A stretch of 13,529 bases of DNA from an uncultured Eubacteriales bacterium (GTDB lineage: Bacteria; Bacillota; Clostridia; UBA1381): positions 1 to 13,529 of the forward strand of contig CAJKHT010000073.1 of assembly GCA_905199755.1 (NCBI GenBank). The letters run 5' to 3'. This document shows positions 6,518 to 11,343 of this stretch, one piece after another. Both the position numbers and the translations under genes were made by a program. The notes beneath the pieces are model-generated. The model had not been told where the DNA came from, ran no database searches, and saw nothing but the letters and a program-made list of their open reading frames with translations. Numbering within the stretch: the stretch's first letter is position 1; every line of letters starts with the position of its first letter.

Positions 6518-7417
6518 ATGGCAAACAGTATAGCATTATTTAAAAAGTATATTGACAAAATAGATGATGTTTTCAAACAGAGTTCAAAAACAGCAATTCT
6601 TGACGGTGATAACACCCTCGTACAGATGGGTGCAAACACAAACGAGATTGTTATTCCGAAAATATCCATGGACGGTCTGGGTGATTATTCGCGCAACGGC
6701 GGATATTTGGACGGAGACGTTACACTCACGCATGAAACCGTAACATTCAACTACGACAGAGGGCGTGCATTCACCGTTGACAACATGGACAACGAGGAGA
6801 CGGCAGGCGTAGCATTCGGCAGACTGGCGGCGGAGTTCATAAGAACAAAGGTCGTTCCCGAAATGGACGCTTTCAGATTTGCACAGTACGCAGGCACAAC
6901 GGGGATTTCAAAGGTATCGGCAGGCGCAACGCTTTCAACGGGTGCCGATGTTATCAGCGCATTGAGAGCGGCAACAAACAAAATGGACGAGGACGAGGTT
7001 CCGGCAGAAGACCGTATATTGTTCATCACCCCTACCGTTGACGGACTTATACAGGACATGGACACAACAAAGTCAAGAGAGGTCATGGGAAGATTTTCGC
7101 AAAAGGTGCTTGTTCCGCAGACGCGTTTTTATACCGCTATTACACTGTATGACGGCAAAACGGACGATAGCAGCACAAGCGGTGCCAATCAGAAAGCAGG
7201 CGGCTATGTAAAAGCGTCAACGGGAAAGGACATTAATTTCATGGTAATTCATAAGCCTGCGCTTTTGCAGTATACAAAGCACACCGTTTCAAAGGTAATT
7301 ACACCCGAGGAAAACCAGACAGCGGACGCATACAAATTCCCGTACCGTGCGTATGGTCTTGCCGATGTTTACGAAAATAAGGCTGCCGGAATATATCTGC
7401 ATCATAAGGCATCGTAA
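6518..7417 (+). CDS. Major capsid protein (HK97-type fold)
   Basis: This 299-residue protein builds the icosahedral shell. The N-terminus lacks the long cleavable delta domain seen in some phages, consistent with a separate scaffold gene upstream. The first 100 residues contain beta-rich segments (NEIVIPKISMDGLGDYSRNG and VTLTHETVTFNYDRGRAFTV). A helical spine follows (AGVAFGRLAAEFIRTKVVPE), then FITPTVDGLIQDM and a C-terminal part with FMVIHKPALLQYTKHTVSKV, phrases typical of Firmicutes phage capsid proteins. The start ATG 6518 follows AAGGAG at good spacing, 12 bases after the scaffold stop. Expression should be the highest of the window. The fold is inferred from pattern and position. Confidence 0.9.
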   Translation: MANSIALFKKYIDKIDDVFKQSSKTAILDGDNTLVQMGANTNEIVIPKISMDGLGDYSRNGGYLDGDVTLTHETVTFNYDRGRAFTVDNMDNEETAGVAFGRLAAEFIRTKVVPEMDAFRFAQYAGTTGISKVSAGATLSTGADVISALRAATNKMDEDEVPAEDRILFITPTVDGLIQDMDTTKSREVMGRFSQKVLVPQTRFYTAITLYDGKTDDSSTSGANQKAGGYVKASTGKDINFMVIHKPALLQYTKHTVSKVITPEENQTADAYKFPYRAYGLADVYENKAAGIYLHHKAS

Positions 7418-7429
7418 GGAGGGATTATT

Positions 7430-7570
7430 ATGAGAACAATAGGACTTGAATTTTACGATGAACCCGAGGTAACCGCTTCCGAAAATGAAACAAGCGGAAA
7501 TGATAAACCCAAAGCGGAAATTTCCGAAAATGAAACAAACGGAAAGCAATCAAAGGGTACAAAGAAATAA
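7430..7570 (+). CDS. Small hydrophilic protein of unknown function, 46 residues
   Basis: This short gene lies between the major capsid and the connector genes. ATG 7430 follows an excellent AAGGAGGG (7417-7423) at six bases, which is the main evidence that it is translated. The product starts MRTIGLEFYDEPEV. It then holds two copies of SENET(S/N)G, separated by NDKPKAEI, and ends in a basic tail (KQSKGTKK). The repeat is also present at the DNA level (TCCGAAAATGAAACAA twice). The composition suggests a flexible protein without a membrane segment. Possible roles include capsid decoration or a head accessory protein, but no family is recognised. Confidence 0.65.
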   Translation: MRTIGLEFYDEPEVTASENETSGNDKPKAEISENETNGKQSKGTKK

Positions 7571-7591
7571 TTACGAAAGGCGGCTATTGCA

Positions 7592-7975
7592 ATGTACTTA
7601 ACCTATATAGAATATATGTCGGCAGGCGGCACAGTCAGCGATACGGCATTTAAAACACTTGAACGCAAAGCGGAGTACCTTATAAATTCACAGGCAAACG
7701 GGCAGACGGGCAAACGTATAAGCAAGCTGGCGGAGCTGCCGCAGGCAGTAAAAGACTGCGTATTTGAGCTTATAGAGCATATGTCCGTCAATACCTTTGA
7801 TGGCTCTGCTGTTAAAAGTGAGAGCCAGTCGCAGGGAGGCATAAGCGAAAGCTATACATATTCAAGGCTTACCAAGGAAGAAGCGGATTGTGCGGCAGAG
7901 GATATTATATATACATATCTGTCTTCCGTTATGCTGAATGGCGTATCAATTCTGTACAGAGGTGCATGCATATGA
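7592..7975 (+). CDS. Head-tail connector (gp6/gp15-like adaptor)
   Basis: This 127-residue, mostly helical protein is encoded in the usual adaptor position after the major capsid gene. Such adaptors dock under the portal ring after packaging and hold the DNA in. The sequence begins MYLTYIEYMSAGGTVSD and has the helix pattern typical of gp6-like connectors: an N-terminal helix, KTLERKAEYLINSQ, then LPQAVKDCVFELIEHM, a loop of Ser/Gln/Gly (SESQSQGGISESYTYSR) and a C-terminal helix. The loop-plus-SESYTYSR segment is a recurrent feature of this group. Its stop overlaps the next ATG as ATGA, indicating translational coupling. ATG 7592 follows AAAGG. Confidence 0.75.
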   Translation: MYLTYIEYMSAGGTVSDTAFKTLERKAEYLINSQANGQTGKRISKLAELPQAVKDCVFELIEHMSVNTFDGSAVKSESQSQGGISESYTYSRLTKEEADCAAEDIIYTYLSSVMLNGVSILYRGACI

Positions 7976-8436
7976 GTCTGACAAGCCTAAGGAACAATAC
8001 TTTTACCCTTATAAATCAGATACCGCAATCGGAAAATGAGCCGAGAAAAACCGCATGGATAAAACACACCCTGCCCTGCTGCGGTAAGATTGACGGCTTA
8101 TACGATAAATCAAGCAATCAGATGTATTATAAATCCAATACGTGGACGGCTTATATAAATTGTTGGAAAGCATATAAGCCGCCGCATTGGATAAACGGCG
8201 GATATTATTCATTATCAAAAGCCGATAAGGCAAATGCATATACTGTCGGTATCGGTGATTTGCTTATATTTGCGGATATTCCCGATGATGTGCCGAAAAC
8301 GATTGCGGAATTTAATGCTTTGCGTGATAAATATAGAGATTGCGGCGGTGTCGTAACAGGATGTGAGGTATATATTAAGTATAAGCCGGACGGCAGCCCA
8401 TGGAAAACAAATCATATCGAGGTGATAAAGGCATGA
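7972..8436 (+). CDS. Minor capsid / head completion protein (minor capsid 1-like)
   Basis: A 154-residue protein beginning MSLTSLRNNTFTLINQIPQS. It overlaps the connector gene by four bases (ATGA), with AGAGGTG at 7958-7964. An ATG six bases upstream (7966) is too close to that site to be used. The N-terminal half has a CC pair (TLPCCGKIDG). The middle is aromatic-rich (TAYINCWKAYKPPHWINGGYY) and the end is strand-rich (GDLLIFADIPDD; GCEVYIKYKPDG). By position it should be the stopper or head-completion protein. The length is a little above the usual size for the minor capsid 1 group, so the family label is tentative. The next gene again overlaps as ATGA. Confidence 0.55.
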   Translation: MSLTSLRNNTFTLINQIPQSENEPRKTAWIKHTLPCCGKIDGLYDKSSNQMYYKSNTWTAYINCWKAYKPPHWINGGYYSLSKADKANAYTVGIGDLLIFADIPDDVPKTIAEFNALRDKYRDCGGVVTGCEVYIKYKPDGSPWKTNHIEVIKA

Positions 8437-8915
8437 GTAAACAGACAAGCATAACCGAATGGCTGATGAACTGCCCCGAATTGGCATCACTGTATAACAT
8501 ATCTGCGGAGGAGCAGGACGGAGCGAATATTATATTCCCGATAGGTTCAAGCACAAGGCGCAGCATATCGGACACTGTTGATGTTACGGGAGGTTACGAA
8601 GCAAACATAATGCCGTCTGCAAGTGTTTATGAGGAATATCAGATAAATTGCTATAAATATCTTGCAAACAGCGACAATGCGTATAATGTAATGCGTATTG
8701 AGGAAGCAGAAGCGGTTATCGACTGGATAAACGAACAGGACGAGAAGCAGAGCTTCCCCGATATGAACGGTAAAAAGGTTGTAGCGGTCGAAACGCTGCC
8801 GTTTGTGCCGCAGATACGTTTTGCAGACCCCGAAACGGGGATTGTGTGTTATTACATTACGCTGCGCATAACGTATGTAAATACGGCTGTGGGAAGGTCG
8901 GTATATTATGGCTGA
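8433..8915 (+). CDS. Minor capsid / tail terminator-like protein
   Basis: A 160-residue protein starting at ATG 8433, with GAGGTGATA (8419-8427) upstream and a four-base overlap with the previous gene. An in-frame ATG at 8400 lies inside the previous gene without a better ribosome site. The segments ITEWLMNCPELASLYNISAE, SASVYEEYQINCYKY and VAVETLPFVPQIRFADPETG, then a strand-rich C-terminus (YYITLRITYVNTA), resemble the minor capsid 3/tail terminator-like proteins of Firmicutes phages. Those cap the tail tube and join it to the head. The tail tube gene is only one gene further on. Function is assigned by position and overall pattern. Confidence 0.55.
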   Translation: MSKQTSITEWLMNCPELASLYNISAEEQDGANIIFPIGSSTRRSISDTVDVTGGYEANIMPSASVYEEYQINCYKYLANSDNAYNVMRIEEAEAVIDWINEQDEKQSFPDMNGKKVVAVETLPFVPQIRFADPETGIVCYYITLRITYVNTAVGRSVYYG

Positions 8916-9345
8916 CAGCTATATAAAGGTTAAGCTTGATATACCGAGAATTTTGAATAAGGTTGAAAATGATGATTTCGGGTTATTTCTTTCAAAGGAA
9001 TGGAAAAGGCTTGTAAATCCGTATACCCCCCACCGAGAGGGAACAATGGAAAACCTTGTATTATACAGACCGTTTGAATTTACATATGTATCGGAGTATT
9101 CGCATTATATGTATAACGGTGAAATATATGCAGACCCCATTTTTAAAGCCGGAGGATTTACAAACAACGGCGGCATTGATTGGTTTAGCCGAAAAGATGT
9201 AAAGAAAATACCATCGGGCAGAAAGTTTAATTATCGAAAAGACCAAAACCCACAGGCAACAGACCATTGGGACAAAGCCGCAGAACAGGCAGGGCAAAAG
9301 GAAAAGCTGATAGAATCGGCGAACAAATATTTACACATGAAATAA
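8908..9345 (+). CDS. Neck / head-tail joining protein (minor capsid 2-like)
   Basis: A 145-residue protein whose ATG 8908 overlaps the previous stop by eight bases; GGGAAGG (8891-8897) is the ribosome site. It has a characteristic central phrase, NPYTPHREGTMENLVLYRPF followed by EYSHYMYNGEIYADPIFKAG. This corresponds to the YTPxREGxL...xYAxYxYYG pattern of minor capsid 2/HK97 gp10-like neck proteins. The C-terminus carries NPQATDHWDKAAEQ, again typical (the ATxHWDxA stretch). It probably bridges stopper and tail completion proteins. In many related phages this gene precedes the terminator-like gene. Here it follows it, if both labels are right. Confidence 0.7.
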   Translation: MADSYIKVKLDIPRILNKVENDDFGLFLSKEWKRLVNPYTPHREGTMENLVLYRPFEFTYVSEYSHYMYNGEIYADPIFKAGGFTNNGGIDWFSRKDVKKIPSGRKFNYRKDQNPQATDHWDKAAEQAGQKEKLIESANKYLHMK

Positions 9346-9358
9346 GGAGGATTTTAAA

Positions 9359-9877
9359 ATGCCGGGAGCAACAGATTTTAACGTAGGAAGCGGTGTGAAA
9401 GCACCGCGTAAATTATTAATGACATTTGTAAATGTCGGAACAAGTTCCGCAAAGGACTGGGAAATAGTCGGAAAGGGAGTTGAGGAAAGCGCAATAGAGC
9501 TCAACCCGAATACAAACACCGTAACCGATATTACGGGAGTAACCGAAACGGCGGTTGAAAAATGGGAGCCGAATCAGTCGTTTGATCCGAACACGGTCAG
9601 AGGCGGTTCAAAGCTTAATTTTGCATTACATAAGATTTGGCAGGATAAAACACCCGAAAAGCTTTCACAGTTTGAAGTACTGCTTGTATATGCATATATA
9701 GGAGCAGGTTCAACATTTGAAGCGGAATTACAAAAAAATTGCACGATTAATATTACATCGCTTGGCGGTTCGGCTTATGTTGATATGCCTATCGAAATAT
9801 CGTACTCAAATGATATAACAAAGGGAACAGTCACATTTGAGGATGGTTCCCCAACATTCACAGCGGCAGCGGCATAA
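9359..9877 (+). CDS. Major tail (tube) protein
   Basis: This 172-residue protein sits after the neck genes and two genes before the tape measure region, the expected tail-tube position. It should polymerise into the tube through which DNA passes. The sequence alternates strands and turns: VGSGVKAPRKLLMTFVNVG, WEIVGKGVEESAIELNPNTN, then VTDITGVTETAVEKWEPNQS and FDPNTVRGGSKLNF. That last stretch is a common tail-tube loop in Firmicutes siphophages. The C-terminal half (QKNCTINITSLGGSAYVDMP; TKGTVTFEDGSPTFTAAAA) ends in an Ala tail. ATG 9359 follows AAGGAGG at normal spacing. A strong hairpin immediately after the gene may stabilise its message. Confidence 0.82.
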   Translation: MPGATDFNVGSGVKAPRKLLMTFVNVGTSSAKDWEIVGKGVEESAIELNPNTNTVTDITGVTETAVEKWEPNQSFDPNTVRGGSKLNFALHKIWQDKTPEKLSQFEVLLVYAYIGAGSTFEAELQKNCTINITSLGGSAYVDMPIEISYSNDITKGTVTFEDGSPTFTAAAA

Positions 9878-9888
9878 ATATGAATATC

Positions 9889-9920
9889 ATTACGCAGGGC
9901 GGGAAACCGCCTTGCGTAAT
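9889..9920 (+). other. Very stable GAAA-tetraloop RNA hairpin after the tail tube gene
   Basis: ATTACGCAGGGCGG (9889-9902) pairs with CCGCCTTGCGTAAT (9907-9920) over 14 bp with a single G-U, closed by a GAAA tetraloop (9903-9906). There is no T run after it, so it is not a normal intrinsic terminator. It ends four bases before the GGGAGG of the next gene. A role in protecting the tail tube message or lowering downstream expression is inferred. Confidence 0.85.
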
Positions 9921-9940
9921 TTATGGGAGGAAGTTATAAT

Positions 9941-10393
9941 ATGGCACATAAAATAACACTTAACAGCGGATTAGAGAAATTTGAAATAGAATTTAAAGAC
10001 AGAGGTGAAAAGGCGGAATTTGCATTTAACCCGTCAGACCCCGATTTGTCCAAAAGACTATTTGAAGCACAGAAAATAATTGACGAAAGAACAAAAGAAG
10101 TAAAGCAGTTTGAAACCGATGAAAACGGCATGCCCGTAGCCGATAGCTGTATGGAATATCTAAACAGTATTAATCAAGTCGTGTATGATGCGATTGATTA
10201 TGCGTTCGGTAATAAGATAAGTGATGTTGTGTTCAAGTACTGCAGTCCTTTTGCTGTTGTAAACGGTGAGTATTACATCTGGAGCTTTATCAACGGAATA
10301 ACACCGGTATTGCAGGACATAATCGGAAAGGACAGAAAAAAGGCATCGGATAATATGAATAAGCACCTTGCCAAATATACAAAGAAAAAATGA
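9941..10393 (+). CDS. Tail assembly chaperone-like protein
   Basis: A 150-residue protein, MAHKITLNSGLEKFEIEF, chosen to start at ATG 9941 because GGGAGGAAG (9925-9933) lies at correct distance. The ATG at 9923 would translate through that site. An N-terminal strand-rich part contains FAFNPSDPDLSKRLFEAQKI, helical segments follow (MEYLNSINQVVYDAIDYAFG), and FVVNGEYYIWSF-like text (FAVVNGEYYIWSFING) precedes a basic C-terminus (KHLAKYTKKK). By position, between tail tube and a Gp15-like gene upstream of the tape measure, it matches the gp14/gpG-like chaperone slot. Those proteins bind the tape measure during tail assembly. The next gene begins within its last codon (ATGA). The family is not certain. 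Confidence 0.65.
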   Translation: MAHKITLNSGLEKFEIEFKDRGEKAEFAFNPSDPDLSKRLFEAQKIIDERTKEVKQFETDENGMPVADSCMEYLNSINQVVYDAIDYAFGNKISDVVFKYCSPFAVVNGEYYIWSFINGITPVLQDIIGKDRKKASDNMNKHLAKYTKKK

Positions 10394-10944
10394 TTAATTA
10401 TGATTTGCCGATAACAGTAACGATTGACAATACAGAATATCCGATTAACCGGAAAGGCGATTATCGTATGGTTTTGGACGTTATATCGGTTCTTAATGAT
10501 GACAGTCTGAACAAAAAAGAAAAAGCATATACGGCAATGTGTATATTCTACGATTTCAATATACCGCAGAACGCACAAAAGGCAATGGACGAAATAATCA
10601 ATTTTATAAATTGCGGGGACAGTGAGGACGAAGAACAAAAAGAACCTCCGATTATGGACTGGGAGCAGGATTTTTCACTTCTGATATCGCCTATAAACAG
10701 AACACTGGGACAAGAAATACGCGCAATGAGGTATTTACATTGGTGGACTTTTATAAGTGCATACATGGAAATAGGTGATTGTATGTTCAAGACTGTTGTG
10801 GATATACGCAGGAAAAAGCGAAAAAATAAAAAGCTTGATACCGGAGAACGTGAATTTTATGCAAAAAACAAGAGAAAGGTTGATTTAAAGGTCAAATTCG
10901 ATGATGAAGAAAAAGAATTTTTCAAGCAATTAATCGGAGAATAA
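10390..10944 (+). CDS. Bacteriophage Gp15-like tail protein
   Basis: This 184-residue protein starts at ATG 10390, overlapping the previous stop as ATGA. The N-terminus INYDLPITVTIDNTEYPINR and the central helical part match the phage Gp15 family closely. The signature is DWEQDFSLLISPINRTLGQE followed by MRYLHWWTFISAYMEIGD, and the C-terminus is basic/acidic. In related phages this gene always lies just ahead of the tape measure and is presumed to act in tail assembly. Here about 400 bases carrying a small-RNA/peptide module separate it from the tape measure gene. It has no ribosome site of its own beyond the A-rich run, so translation probably depends on the upstream gene. Confidence 0.88.
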   Translation: MINYDLPITVTIDNTEYPINRKGDYRMVLDVISVLNDDSLNKKEKAYTAMCIFYDFNIPQNAQKAMDEIINFINCGDSEDEEQKEPPIMDWEQDFSLLISPINRTLGQEIRAMRYLHWWTFISAYMEIGDCMFKTVVDIRRKKRKNKKLDTGEREFYAKNKRKVDLKVKFDDEEKEFFKQLIGE

Positions 10945-10962
10945 TCAACCGCAAAAATTTTC

Positions 10963-10991
10963 TTGCAAATTCCGACATGAAATGATATAAT
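10963..10991 (+). promoter_or_regulatory. Toxin-message promoter
   Basis: TTGCAA (10963-10968) lies 17 bp before a perfect TATAAT (10986-10991), starting 19 bases after the Gp15-like stop. The transcript would begin near 10998 and carry a roughly 90-base leader before the small peptide ORF. The leader has a hairpin built on GGGCGGTTATGCCACCCC (11026-11043). Confidence 0.7.
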
Positions 10992-11086
10992 ACCAATGGG
11001 TAAGACTGAAAACAGTGTAAAAGCTGGGCGGTTATGCCACCCCATATATTTCTGATTAGTAATAGTCGGGAACGGAGGTGGTTACA

Positions 11087-11161
11087 ATGAGAAAACATAT
11101 ATTGAGAGTATTTGTACTTACAATTATTTTTTTATTTGTATTTACTGTAAAAGTAAAATAA
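11087..11161 (+). CDS. 24-residue hydrophobic peptide, candidate type I toxin
   Basis: ATG 11087 follows GGAGGTGG (11074-11081) at five bases, one of the best ribosome sites in the window. The peptide starts MRKHILRVF, has a run of about 14 hydrophobic residues (VFVLTIIFLFVFTV), and ends KVK. This is a single membrane-spanning helix with basic residues at both ends, the usual build of type I toxins that depolarise membranes. It has its own promoter, a long structured leader, and a stop codon inside the stem of a shared terminator. A convergent antisense RNA covers its 3' end. It resembles Fst/holin-like small toxins in layout, not in exact sequence. It could instead be a phage lysis or superinfection peptide. 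Confidence 0.7.
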   Translation: MRKHILRVFVLTIIFLFVFTVKVK

Positions 11162-11239
11162 CGCCAGCCGACCAAAGCAATGACGTTATTTTATAACAAA
11201 TTTCTTTTGGCATAACCGTTTGAGGTCTTGCCTTTTTCT
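11153..11239 (-). ncRNA. Candidate antisense RNA (type I antitoxin)
   Basis: The minus strand has a consensus promoter whose transcript would start near 11239 and run left into the shared terminator, giving about 85 bases. Its 5' part folds as GGCAAGACC/GGTTATGCC (11209-11232, read on the minus strand, one mismatch and one wobble). Its 3' part is fully complementary to the last 40 or so bases of the toxin message. This convergent, 3'-overlapping arrangement is that of Fst-type antitoxins. The RNA ends are estimated from promoter and hairpin positions. Confidence 0.6.
11154..11193. terminator. Shared bidirectional terminator of toxin and antisense RNAs
   Basis: TAAAATAACG (11154-11163) pairs perfectly with CGTTATTTTA (11184-11193) around a 20-base loop. 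The stem has A-rich and T-rich outer ends, so it can stop transcription from both sides. The toxin stop codon TAA (11159-11161) lies within the left arm. Confidence 0.7.
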
Positions 11240-11245
11240 ATAATT

Positions 11246-11274
11246 ATTGTAACATTTTCAAAACGGATTGTCAA
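11246..11274 (-). promoter_or_regulatory. Antisense RNA promoter
   Basis: Read on the minus strand, TTGACA (11274-11269) is followed by a 17-bp spacer and TACAAT (11251-11246). This is a stronger -35 than that of the toxin promoter, as expected when the antitoxin must be made in excess. Confidence 0.75.
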
Positions 11275-11285
11275 TAAATTTTTAT

Positions 11286-11316
11286 AAAAAACTGCGTTAA
11301 AAAACGCGGTTTTTTT
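11286..11316. terminator. Intrinsic terminator between the TA-like module and tape measure
   Basis: AAAAAACTGCGTT (11286-11298) pairs with AACGCGGTTTTTT (11303-11315), with one G-T pair and an AAAA loop. The T run reaches 11316. The A run on the left makes it symmetrical and possibly active in both directions. It lies 27 bases before the tape measure ATG. Confidence 0.75.
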
Positions 11317-11343
11317 GTGTGAAAAAATGAAAGGGGGGTTAAA

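Noticed and set aside
6551..6580. Promoter from TTGACA near the start of the major capsid gene
   Set aside because: No -10 hexamer at the right distance; the bases encode an ordinary capsid segment.
9880..9939. 19-codon reading frame spanning the GAAA hairpin
   Set aside because: No ribosome site; the 14-bp stem would block it; best explained as a by-product of the hairpin sequence.
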